Shown here one piece after another: positions 1 through 7,768 of a stretch of DNA of 64,000 bases. The notes under the pieces are model-generated. The model worked only from the letters and a program-made list of their open reading frames with translations, did no database searches and was not told the DNA's origin. Source of the stretch: Burkholderiales bacterium (GTDB taxonomy: Bacteria; Pseudomonadota; Gammaproteobacteria; Burkholderiales; SG8-39). Position 1 is the stretch's first letter. Every line of letters starts with the position of its first letter. The position numbers were made by a program, and so were the translations under genes. Location: the NCBI GenBank assembly GCA_027493935.1, contig JAOSJV010000001.1:1798001-1862000 (forward strand). The letters are read 5' to 3'.

Positions 1-328
1 CCTGCCGCGCGTACATCGAGCACCTGGAGGCGATGCCGGACGTGGTCGACATCGCGGCCGGCAAGGGCGGCGAGGTGCCGCGCGGGCTCGAGCTGCAGTA
101 TGCGGTGGCCGCCGCGCTCGTGCGCCACATCGCCCGACTGCCCGCCGTACGGCAGGACGAGGCGGTGAACCACGCGCTCGACTACGCGCGCCGCTTCCGC
201 AGCGCGAGCTCGGCGTGATGCTGGTGACCGATCTGCAGCGCGTGCTCGGCCGGCCGCTCTACGGCCTGCGCGCCTTCGCCGAGTGGGCGCAGGACGTGAG
301 CGACCTGATCTCTTTCGAGCGCGCGTGA
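1..328 (+). CDS. MoxR-like AAA ATPase, C-terminal part, frameshifted
   Basis: This is the C-terminal end of a protein that begins before the window. Two reading frames join near 195-206: the first ends at the TGA at 216-218 after RFRSASSA, and the second continues as RELGVMLVTDLQRVLGR and ends at the TGA at 326-328. Read through, they give one continuous alpha-helical tail, so one base is probably missing around 200. The call as a MoxR-type AAA ATPase rests mainly on context: the next gene, overlapping by 4 bases, is a DUF2201 metallopeptidase/VWA protein, and such proteins are usually encoded beside a MoxR-like ATPase. No Walker motifs lie within the window, so the family call is an inference. 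Confidence 0.6.
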   Translation, partial: LPRVHRAPGGDAGRGRHRGRQGRRGAARARAAVCGGRRARAPHRPTARRTAGRGGEPRARLRAPLPQRELGVMLVTDLQRVLGRPLYGLRAFAEWAQDVSDLISFERA

Positions 329-1587
329 GCGGGCGCGAATCGCCGGAGGCTCCGCGCGGCGCGCGGGAAGCCGCCGCGCGGGCGCTCGCGAAGCTCGCCG
401 CCGCCCGCACGCGGCTCGTCCTCGAGCGGCCCTTTCTCGGCGCGCTGGTGCTGCACCTGCCGCTCGTCCCCTCGGCCGCGTGCCGTACCGTCGCGACCGA
501 CGGTCGCGGCTTTCACTTCAACCCGGCCTTCGTCGCGCGGCTCGACTTCGGCGAAACGCAGTTCGTCCTGGCGCACGAGGCGCTGCACTGCGCGCTGTTG
601 CACTTCGACCGCGCACGGCACCGCGTGCGCCGCCGCTGGGACCGCGCGTGCGACTACGCCGTGAACCAGCTGCTCGTCGACGACGGCATGCGCGCGCCCG
701 CGGGCGTCCTGCGGGACCCGCGGCTGCGCGGCCTTGCCGCGGAGGAGATCTATCCGCTGCTCGATGACGCGTACCAGGAGCGTCCGCTCGACGAGCACTG
801 GTTCGGTGCGGCGGTCGGCCACCCGCCGCCGGCCGCGGGCGTCGGCGGCGCCCATGCGGCCGCGCCGGTCGCGCCAAGCCTGCTGGACGCGCATCGCGAC
901 GATTTCGACGAGGTGCGCGCGCGCGCGCCGTTCGTCACGCCGGCGCCCGCGCTGGAGGGTACGCTCGCCGCCCAATGGCGCGAGCGCCTCGCGGGCGCGG
1001 GGATCGAGGCCGCCGCCGCCGGCCGCCTCGGTACCGTGTTCCGCCGGGTGCTCGATTCGCTCGCGCAGCCGCGCCTGCCGTGGCGTGCGCTCCTAGCCCG
1101 CTTCCTGATGACGCTCGCGCGCGAGGACTACAGTTTCCAGCGGCCAAGCCGCCGTGAGGGCGATGCGATCCTGCCCGGACTCGCGAGCGGCGAGACCAAC
1201 CTCGCGGTTGCGCTCGACACGAGCGGCTCGATCGGCGCGCGGGACTTCGATGCGTTCGTCGGCGAGATCGATGCGCTCACGGGCCAGATCCGTGCGCGCG
1301 TGACGCTGCTTGCCTGCGACGATGCGCTGGCGTCGGGCGCACCGTGGCGATTCGAGCCGTGGGAGCGGCTCGCGCTGCCGCCGGGACTCGCGGGCGGTGG
1401 CGGTACCCGCTTCACGCCCGTCTTCGAGTGGCTCGACGCCGAGGCGGTGCGCCCGGATGCGCTGCTGTATTTCACCGATGCGCTCGGGGAGTTTCCCGAG
1501 CGCGCGCCCGCGTACCCGGTGCTGTGGCTCGTCAAGGGCAACGCGCCGATACCCTGGGGCGAGCGGGTGCAGCTCAACTCGCCGTGA
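325..1587 (+). CDS. DUF2201 family putative metallopeptidase with VWA-like domain
   Basis: The protein has about 420 residues. The N-terminal half carries a zincin-like motif HEALH at about residues 84-88, followed by a conserved stretch with an RACDYAVNQLL core. The C-terminal third is a von Willebrand A-like domain with a MIDAS-type DTSGS at about residue 298. This domain order is that of the DUF2201 family (putative metallopeptidase plus VWA-like). The GTG at 325 is chosen because it overlaps the TGA of the upstream ATPase (GTGA), which fits translational coupling; an in-frame GTG at 283 is less likely. By analogy with MoxR/VWA pairs, the two may act together as a chaperone-like or metal-insertion module, but the substrate is unknown. 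Confidence 0.85.
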   Translation: MSGRESPEAPRGAREAAARALAKLAAARTRLVLERPFLGALVLHLPLVPSAACRTVATDGRGFHFNPAFVARLDFGETQFVLAHEALHCALLHFDRARHRVRRRWDRACDYAVNQLLVDDGMRAPAGVLRDPRLRGLAAEEIYPLLDDAYQERPLDEHWFGAAVGHPPPAAGVGGAHAAAPVAPSLLDAHRDDFDEVRARAPFVTPAPALEGTLAAQWRERLAGAGIEAAAAGRLGTVFRRVLDSLAQPRLPWRALLARFLMTLAREDYSFQRPSRREGDAILPGLASGETNLAVALDTSGSIGARDFDAFVGEIDALTGQIRARVTLLACDDALASGAPWRFEPWERLALPPGLAGGGGTRFTPVFEWLDAEAVRPDALLYFTDALGEFPERAPAYPVLWLVKGNAPIPWGERVQLNSP

Positions 1588-1588
1588 T

Positions 1589-1608
1589 CGCCGCCGGACC
1601 CGGCGGCG
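1589..1608 (+). terminator. GC-rich hairpin after the DUF2201 gene
   Basis: A perfect 8-bp stem (CGCCGCCG / CGGCGGCG) with a GACC loop starts 2 bases after the stop codon. There is no T tract, so intrinsic termination would be weak; it may mark the mRNA 3' end. The rest of the interval to 1786 holds no gene, only the ATTAGTTTCCG motif at 1626-1636 noted in the findings. Confidence 0.35.
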
Positions 1609-1786
1609 GGCCGGCGTGGACCGGAATTAGTTTCCGTTTCGGAGCGCCTGCGGCCGAGGAGCGGTCCGGAACTTGCAACCCTCCCGGGCAGGCGCCGGTC
1701 GTGCGGCGCGCGCAGTCCGTTCCGGATGCCGCGCTCACAGCCCGGCTGGCGGATTGAAGTTGCCCTGCGGGAAGGAGGGTAGTGTC

Positions 1787-2383
1787 ATGAGAGCAAAGCT
1801 GAATCGCCTCTGCGCCGTGCTGGCCGGTTGCGTCGTGCTGGGGTTCGCGGCGGCGCCCGTCGCGCGTGCGGCAGACGTGACCGAGCCGGTCATGCTGGTC
1901 GCCAATCCGAAGCTCGGGGAGTTCTACCGGGCGACCGTGCTCGTCGTGCGTCCGGTCGGCAACGGCCAGCACATCGGGTTCATCGTTAATCGGCCGACGC
2001 AGATGACGCTCGGCAAGCTCTTTCCGGATCACCCGCCGTCGGCCAAGGTGTCCGACCCGGTGTATCTCGGCGGCCCGGTCTACGTCGACACGATCTTCGC
2101 GCTGGTGCAGCGCGAAGCGAGCCCGGGCGGGAAATCGATTCCGTTGTTCGAGGATCTGCACGTGGCGGTCGACGCCACGACCGTCGACGACATCATCGAG
2201 CACGACGCCGAGCATGCGCGCTTCTTCGCGGGCATGGTCGCCTGGCGCCCGGGCGAGCTCGCGCAGGAGCTCGAGCGCGGCCTGTGGTACGTGCAGCGGC
2301 CCGACGCCAAGCTCCTCTTCCGCAAGTCGACCGAAGGGCTGTGGGAAGAACTGGTGCAGCCCCACCGCGGCAACGCAATCTGA
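1787..2383 (+). CDS. YqgE/AlgH (UPF0301) family protein with N-terminal signal peptide
   Basis: This 198-residue protein matches the YqgE/AlgH family in its core, including GFIVNRP, the LYLGGPV-like segment VYLGGPVY, and the closing WYVQRPDAKLLF region. Typical YqgE proteins are cytoplasmic, about 185 residues long, and start directly with the domain. This one has a convincing signal peptide: positive start, hydrophobic run at residues 8-23 and an ARA/A cleavage site near residue 28. A lipobox-like LAGC at 12-15 lies early in the hydrophobic run and is less likely to be used. The ATG at 1787 has a good ribosome site (GGAGGG, about 8 bases upstream). The function of the family is not established. 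An exported variant suggests a periplasmic role. Confidence 0.82.
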   Translation: MRAKLNRLCAVLAGCVVLGFAAAPVARAADVTEPVMLVANPKLGEFYRATVLVVRPVGNGQHIGFIVNRPTQMTLGKLFPDHPPSAKVSDPVYLGGPVYVDTIFALVQREASPGGKSIPLFEDLHVAVDATTVDDIIEHDAEHARFFAGMVAWRPGELAQELERGLWYVQRPDAKLLFRKSTEGLWEELVQPHRGNAI

Positions 2384-2424
2384 GCGTCCCCGGGGCTTCG
2401 CCGGGGCGCGGTCCCGCCGCCCGG

Positions 2425-4392
2425 TCAGCGCGCGTTGAGTCGCGCTGCGAGCGAGACGAACGACGTGAGGCTTGCGGGATTCGCCATCGCGTCGGCGCTC
2501 GCGACCCGGTCGGCGGGCGCGCCGAGCAGGATCTTGCGCACCGGCAGTTCCATCTTCTTGCCGGTCAGCGTGCGCGGTACCGCATCGATCGCGTAGATCT
2601 CGTCCGGCACGTGCCGGGCCGAGGCGGCCGTGCGGATGCGCTGCTTGATGCGCGACTTGAGGCCGTCGTCGAGTGCAGCGCCGTCGGCCAGCACGACGAA
2701 GAGCGGCATGAACGAAGGCCGCCCGAGGTATTCGAGGTCGACGACCAGGCTGTCGACGATCTCGGGCATGTCCTCCACGGCGCGGTAGATCTCCGCGGTG
2801 CCCATCCGGATGCCATGGCGGTTGATGGTGGTGTCCGAGCGGCCGTAGATGACGTTGGTGCCGCGCTCGGTGAAGCGGATCCAGTCGCCGTGACGCCACA
2901 GGCCCGGATACATTTCGAAATAGCTCTCGCGATAGCGCGCGTCGCCTGGATCGTTCCAGAAGTAGAGCGGCATCGACGGCATCGGCTCGGTGATCACGAG
3001 TTCGCCCACCTCGCCGACCACCTCGCGTCCGCGCTCGTCGAGCGCGCGCGCGGCGACGCCCAGCATGCGGCACTGCATCTCGCCCGCGGTCACCGGGAGC
3101 AGCGGGCAGCCGCCGACGAACCCGCACGCGACGTCGGTGCCGCCGCTGATCGGCGCGAGCCAGAGGTCGCGCTTGACGCTCGCGTACGCCCACTCGAACG
3201 CCTCGATCGGCAAAGGCGAGCCGGTCGTGTTCAGCACCTCCAGCGTCGCGAGGTCGGCGGCCGCGCGCGGCGCCACGCCGGCCTTCATGCTGGCGGCGAC
3301 GAGCGCCGCGCCACAGCCGAAGTGGCGGGTGCGCGTCTCGCCGATGGTGCGCCAGATCGCGCCGGGATCGGGGTGACCGGGGTTGCCGTCGAACGTCACG
3401 ATCGTGCAGCCGGCCAGCAGCCCGCCGACGAGCAGGTTCCAGACGATCCAGCCGGTGCTCGACAGCCAGAAGAAGCGGTCCCCTGGCCGCATGTCATGGT
3501 GCAGCACCAGCGTCTTGAGGTGCTCGAGCACGATGCCGCCGTGCCCGTGCACGATCGCCTTCGGTGCGCCGGTGGTGCCCGAGGAGTACACGATCCAGAG
3601 CGGATGATCGAAGGGCAGCTGCGCGAAGGCGAGCGGCACGGCGCGCCGGAGCAGCGCTTCCCACGCGAGCGGGTGCGGCAAACCCGCGGGCGCGTCGCGC
3701 CCGAGGCGCTGCAGGAACACGACGTGCTCGAGCGAGGGCAGCGCGCGCGCGATCTCCGCCACCGTTGCGGTGCGATCGAACGCCTTGCCGCCGTATACGT
3801 AGCCGTCCACCGCGAACAGCACCTTGGGCTCGATCTGGCGGAAGCGGTCGACCACCGCCCGCGTGCCCATGTCGGGCGAGCAGCTCGACCAGATCGCGCC
3901 GAGGCTCGCACAGGCGAGGAACGCGACGACGGTCTCCGGCAGATTCGGCAAGTAGGAGACGACGCGGTCGCCGGGCTCCACGCCCATCTCGCGCAGCGCA
4001 TCGGCCACCGCGCCGACCTGCCGTTCGAGCTCGGCCCATGACACGTGAGCGGCGGGTCGCGCCTCCGCGCACGCGATGAGCGCCGGATGGTCGGGCGCCG
4101 CGTTGCGGAACACGTGCGCGGCGTAGTTCAGCCGTGCGCCCTCGAACCACCTCGCGCCGGGCATGCGCCGCTCCGACAGCACGCGCGTGTACGGGGCCGA
4201 AGCGCGGACGTCGAAGAACGTCCACAGCGAAGCCCAGAACTCCTCGAGGTCGCGCACCGACCACGCCCAGAGCGCGTCATAGGCCGCGAACGATCGGTGC
4301 TCGTGCTCGGCGAGCCAGCGCATGTAGCGGGCAAGGCCGGTCGCCTCGCGAAACGCCGCCGGCGGCTCCCAGAGTACCGCGCCTTCTTGCAC
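2425..4392 (-). CDS. acetoacetyl-CoA synthetase (acetoacetate-CoA ligase)
   Basis: The 655-residue protein is full length and intact. It belongs to the ANL adenylating-enzyme superfamily and shows the long N-terminal region typical of acetoacetyl-CoA synthetases (EC 6.2.1.16). The ATP-binding P-loop YSSGTTGAPK lies at about residue 268. The hinge/A8 segment GRSDTTINRHGIRMG is near 510, and the catalytic lysine context TLTGKKMELPVRK is near 612. It would activate acetoacetate to acetoacetyl-CoA with ATP, serving ketone-body or polyhydroxybutyrate metabolism. It lies 9 bases downstream of the SDR gene on the same strand, so the two are probably co-transcribed with the upstream haloacid dehalogenase. 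Confidence 0.93.
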   Translation of the reverse strand: MQEGAVLWEPPAAFREATGLARYMRWLAEHEHRSFAAYDALWAWSVRDLEEFWASLWTFFDVRASAPYTRVLSERRMPGARWFEGARLNYAAHVFRNAAPDHPALIACAEARPAAHVSWAELERQVGAVADALREMGVEPGDRVVSYLPNLPETVVAFLACASLGAIWSSCSPDMGTRAVVDRFRQIEPKVLFAVDGYVYGGKAFDRTATVAEIARALPSLEHVVFLQRLGRDAPAGLPHPLAWEALLRRAVPLAFAQLPFDHPLWIVYSSGTTGAPKAIVHGHGGIVLEHLKTLVLHHDMRPGDRFFWLSSTGWIVWNLLVGGLLAGCTIVTFDGNPGHPDPGAIWRTIGETRTRHFGCGAALVAASMKAGVAPRAAADLATLEVLNTTGSPLPIEAFEWAYASVKRDLWLAPISGGTDVACGFVGGCPLLPVTAGEMQCRMLGVAARALDERGREVVGEVGELVITEPMPSMPLYFWNDPGDARYRESYFEMYPGLWRHGDWIRFTERGTNVIYGRSDTTINRHGIRMGTAEIYRAVEDMPEIVDSLVVDLEYLGRPSFMPLFVVLADGAALDDGLKSRIKQRIRTAASARHVPDEIYAIDAVPRTLTGKKMELPVRKILLGAPADRVASADAMANPASLTSFVSLAARLNAR

Positions 4393-4401
4393 GCGCGCCT
4401 C

Positions 4402-5118
4402 TCAGCCGCGGCCGAACACCGGCAGGGCGACCGCGTTCACCGCGCGCGCCGCGTCCGAGGCGAGGAACACGATCACTTCGGCGATCGCCTCGGGCGCCAC
4501 CCATCGCGAGGTGTCGGCATCCGGCATCGCGGCACGGTTCTGCGGCGTGTCGATCGTGCCCGGCAGCACCGCGTTCACTCGCACGCCCCGGTCCTTGACC
4601 TCGGCGGCCAAGCTCTCGGTCAGTCGCAGCACCGCGGCCTTCGACGCGCTGTAGGCGGCGAGTCCGGCCGGGGCGGCCAGCGCCGCGCCGGCACCCACGT
4701 TGACGATCGCGCCCGCGCCTTGCTCGAGCATGAGCGGGACCACGGCGCGGCACGCATGCAGCGTGGTGCGCAGGTTCACGGTCATCATCAGTTCCCACGT
4801 CGCGAGCTCTTCCTCGTGCGCCGGCTTGCCGCCGCGGAATCCGCCGACCGTATTGACGAGCACGTCGATGCGCCCGAAGCGCGCGCGCACCGAGGCGGCG
4901 AGCGCACGCGCGCTGCCCTCTTCGGCGAGATCGACGCCGCCGGAGATCATCCGGCGCGCATCGGCGCCCGCGTCGCCGTACACCCGCTGTAGCTGCTCGG
5001 CCGATCGGTCGGCGAGCGCGGTCTTGGCGCCGGCGGCGTGCGCGGCGCGGGCGACCGCCTGGCCGAGGTTGCCGGCCGCCCCCGTGACGACGACCACCCT
5101 GTCCGCAAGCGCCGCCAC
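4402..5118 (-). CDS. SDR family NAD(P)-dependent oxidoreductase
   Basis: This is a classical short-chain dehydrogenase/reductase of about 238 residues. The nucleotide-binding glycine motif TGAAGNLG is at residues 12-19, the NNAG equivalent appears as NTVGG, and the catalytic pair is YSASK at about residues 154-158. The GTG at 5118 sits 2 bases after the stop of the haloacid dehalogenase gene, which indicates an operon, and the acetoacetyl-CoA synthetase follows 9 bases downstream. The partner suggests a 3-hydroxyacyl or 3-hydroxybutyrate-type substrate, but this is inference. The sequence alone does not fix the substrate. Confidence 0.88.
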   Translation of the reverse strand: MAALADRVVVVTGAAGNLGQAVARAAHAAGAKTALADRSAEQLQRVYGDAGADARRMISGGVDLAEEGSARALAASVRARFGRIDVLVNTVGGFRGGKPAHEEELATWELMMTVNLRTTLHACRAVVPLMLEQGAGAIVNVGAGAALAAPAGLAAYSASKAAVLRLTESLAAEVKDRGVRVNAVLPGTIDTPQNRAAMPDADTSRWVAPEAIAEVIVFLASDAARAVNAVALPVFGRG

Positions 5119-5120
5119 GG

Positions 5121-5795
5121 CTACGACGCCCCGACGAGCGCCGGCAGCTCGGCGAGCGAGCGTATCTCGTGGTCGGGCAGCACGCCGAGCTCGTCGACCG
5201 GCGCGCCCGCACGGTTGCACCAGAAGACGCGGAACCCGAACGCCTTGGCGCCGAGCGCGTCCCAGCAGTTCGACGACACGAAGCCGATCGCGCCGGTCGG
5301 CACGCCGAGCTTCTCGACCGCCAGCGCGTAAACGCGCGGGTCGGGCTTGTAGACGCGCAGCGCGTCGACGCTCAACACCGCGTCGAGCGTATGCGCGAGG
5401 CCGGCGTTCGCGACCACCGGCTCGAGCATCGCGGGCGCGCCGTTCGAGAGGATTGCCAGCTTGCGCGAAGCGAGCGCCTTCAGCGCCTGCGCGACCTCCG
5501 GGTACGTCGCAAGATGCAGATAGGCGTCCATCAGGCGCGCCTCCGCAGCCCGGCCGAGCGTCAGGCCGAGCGCCTTGCAGGCGAAGCGCAGACCCGCCCG
5601 GGTGACGTGCGAGAAATCCTCGTAGCGCTGCATCAGGCTGCGCTGCCACGTGTACTCGAGCTGCTTGGTGCGCCAGAGCTGCGACAGTGCGGCCCCCTTG
5701 CCGGGCCAGAGCTCGTCGCAGAGCCGCGCCACCGAGTGCACGTCGAACAGCGTGCCGTAGGCATCGAACACCAGAGCCTTGATCGGGGTGCTCAT
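5121..5795 (-). CDS. haloacid dehalogenase type II ((S)-2-haloacid dehalogenase family)
   Basis: The protein has 224 residues, the usual family length. The nucleophile aspartate is D11 in FDAYGTLFD, which is the signature of type II haloacid dehalogenases. Motif 2 is SNG near residue 118, the conserved lysine is in VYKPDPRVY, and the C-terminal SSNCWD supplies the last active-site residues. Members hydrolyse (S)-2-haloalkanoic acids to (R)-2-hydroxy acids, although many natural substrates are unknown. It is the first gene of a three-gene minus-strand operon and lies back to back with the glycosyltransferase gene, leaving about 70 bases for two divergent promoters. Confidence 0.9.
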   Translation of the reverse strand: MSTPIKALVFDAYGTLFDVHSVARLCDELWPGKGAALSQLWRTKQLEYTWQRSLMQRYEDFSHVTRAGLRFACKALGLTLGRAAEARLMDAYLHLATYPEVAQALKALASRKLAILSNGAPAMLEPVVANAGLAHTLDAVLSVDALRVYKPDPRVYALAVEKLGVPTGAIGFVSSNCWDALGAKAFGFRVFWCNRAGAPVDELGVLPDHEIRSLAELPALVGAS

Positions 5796-5866
5796 CGGGG
5801 ACGCTCCGTGCTACTTTCGCGGGCGTGCACGGCGCACCGCCAGCTCGAGATGAAAGCCACCGGCAC

Positions 5867-7660
5867 GTGACGGACGCAACCCGCGAGCGACACTGTGCCT
5901 CAGGCGTGCCGAGGGCGCAAGGCACGGGGCTCGTCGCGGCGGGGCTCGTCTGCTCGATCCCCTTCCTCAATCCGCTGCACGGGCTGCCGATCCCGACGTT
6001 CTACGAGGAGTGGCTCGCGTTCGCGCTCGGTCTCGCGGGCGTGCTCGTGGTGGGCGTCGCGAGCCCGGGCGCGGGACGCTTCCCGCGGGTCGCGCTGTGG
6101 CTGGTCGCATTCGCACCGGTGCTCGTGCTGCAGTGGGCGCTGCGCCTGACCGCGTACCGGGAGACGGTCGAGCTCGGCGTGCTCTACGTCCTGTGGGCGG
6201 CCTTGCTCGTGTGGCTCGGCGCGCAGCTGCGCGAGCGGTGTGGCGCCGAGCGCACCGCTCGCGTGCTCGCGGGGTTCATCGTGGCAGGGGCGCTGGCGAA
6301 CGGTGCCGTCGCGCTGTTGCAGGCGGCGACCGGCACCGGCGGGCTCGGCGCGCTGCTCGCCGCACCCGGGGGCGGGCGCGTGTACGGGCTCACCGGCCAG
6401 GCGAATCTGCTCGCGAATCATCTCGCGCTAGGGCTCGCCGCGCTGCTGTATCTGCTCGTCACCGGGGCGATGCGCGTGCGAACGGCGGCGGCGTTCGGGC
6501 TTGCGCTGGTGACCGCGCTCGCGTTCACCGGCTCGCGCACGGCGTGGCTGCTCGTTGCGTGGCTCGTCGCATGCGGACTGCTCGGCCGAAGCACGGGCGG
6601 TCGCGCGGCGCTGCACGGTGCGGCCGCGATCGGCGCCTCGCTCGTCGTCCTGCAGCTCGTCTTTCACGCGACCGGCGGCGTCGGGTTCGCGACTCGGGAC
6701 GGATCGGCGCTCGGCCGCCTCGCCGACGAGGTGGCGCAGGGCCACCAGCCGGTCGGTGGGATCGCCGCGCGGCTCTTCGTGTGGCGCGTCGCGCTCGACA
6801 TCTTCGCCACGGCGCCGCTCCTCGGCGTCGGGGTCGGCGAGTTCGCCTGGGCGTACTTCAACGCCCATCCGCCCGAGCATTTCGCCTTGCTCGGCAGCTA
6901 TCAGCGCCATGCGCACAACCTCGTGCTCCAGCTGCTCGCCGAGACCGGGCTCGCTGGCGCGGTTCCGATTACGCTCGGACTGCTGGGGTGGCTGGTGCGC
7001 GTGGCGAAGGCGCAGGTGGCGCAATGGCACCCGGCGACGTGGCTTGCGCTGGCTGTCGTGGGGATCGAGTCCACGCACAGCGTGATCGAGTTCCCGCTCT
7101 GGCACGCGCAGTTCCCAGGCGTCGCCGCGCTGTTCCTCGGGGTCGGCGAGCGCAGGGCGGTCGCGCTGCGCTCGGCGCTCGCCGCGCGTTGGATGCCGGC
7201 GTTGCTCGGCCTCGCCGGGCTGTCGCTGGCCGCCGGTGCGATGTGGTGGCATCTGCAGCTTCGCACCTGGGTCTACGCGCTACCCGACGCCGCGCTCGCC
7301 GAGCCCGGCGTGCGCGAGCGACAGCGCGACGTGCTGCGGCGCGCGGGCGCGACCTTGCTCCGACCGTACGCCGAGCTGCCGATCGCGGCCGCGATCGAGC
7401 CGCGGCGATCGCACGTCACCGCGCAGCTCGCCCTGAACGGGCGGACGCTGCGCTTTGCGCCGATCGGACCGGTAGTCTACCGGCAGGTGACGCTGCTCGC
7501 GCTGGCGGGCGAGCGCGAGCGCGCGGCGGCGCTCCTGGAACGCGCGCTCGTGCTGCATCCGGGATTACGGGGCGAGTACGCCCGCGCGCTCGCCCCGCTC
7601 GCCGCCGTCGAGCCCGCCGCGCTCGGCTGGGTGCTCGAGCGGGTGCGGCAGCGGCCATAG
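5867..7660 (+). CDS. O-antigen ligase / PglL-like O-oligosaccharyltransferase, multi-span membrane protein
   Basis: The protein is about 597 residues with 10 or more hydrophobic segments through residue 430 and a long C-terminal periplasmic tail. It shows the Wzy_C features GVGVGEFAWAYF and HAHNLVLQLLAETG, which are characteristic of O-antigen ligases and pilin O-oligosaccharyltransferases. The tail ends in a TPR-like stretch, as in PglL. Such enzymes transfer lipid-linked glycans to protein or lipid A in the periplasm. The position directly before the MSHA pilus genes supports a role in pilin glycosylation, but O-antigen ligase (WaaL) remains possible. The start is uncertain: GTG at 5867 was taken, and an in-frame GTG at 5825 is also available. 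Confidence 0.75.
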   Translation: MTDATRERHCASGVPRAQGTGLVAAGLVCSIPFLNPLHGLPIPTFYEEWLAFALGLAGVLVVGVASPGAGRFPRVALWLVAFAPVLVLQWALRLTAYRETVELGVLYVLWAALLVWLGAQLRERCGAERTARVLAGFIVAGALANGAVALLQAATGTGGLGALLAAPGGGRVYGLTGQANLLANHLALGLAALLYLLVTGAMRVRTAAAFGLALVTALAFTGSRTAWLLVAWLVACGLLGRSTGGRAALHGAAAIGASLVVLQLVFHATGGVGFATRDGSALGRLADEVAQGHQPVGGIAARLFVWRVALDIFATAPLLGVGVGEFAWAYFNAHPPEHFALLGSYQRHAHNLVLQLLAETGLAGAVPITLGLLGWLVRVAKAQVAQWHPATWLALAVVGIESTHSVIEFPLWHAQFPGVAALFLGVGERRAVALRSALAARWMPALLGLAGLSLAAGAMWWHLQLRTWVYALPDAALAEPGVRERQRDVLRRAGATLLRPYAELPIAAAIEPRRSHVTAQLALNGRTLRFAPIGPVVYRQVTLLALAGERERAAALLERALVLHPGLRGEYARALAPLAAVEPAALGWVLERVRQRP

Positions 7661-7698
7661 TGCCTCGCACAGGTCGGATCCCAGGTTGCGCTGCGTCT

Positions 7699-7717
7699 GG
7701 AAACGTATTAGTTTCCG
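7699..7717 (+). promoter_or_regulatory. small inverted repeat with ATTAGTTTCCG motif before mshE
   Basis: GGAAAC, a 6-base spacer, then GTTTCC form an inverted repeat 52 bases upstream of the mshE start. The second half lies in the 11-mer ATTAGTTTCCG (7707-7717), which also occurs at 1626-1636 upstream of the YqgE-like gene. It could be an operator, but only two copies were noticed. Confidence 0.25.
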
Positions 7718-7768
7718 GGCACATAGGCGAACAAGCTCGTATTTCGCTTCAGCCCGCGTGAGGCACGC

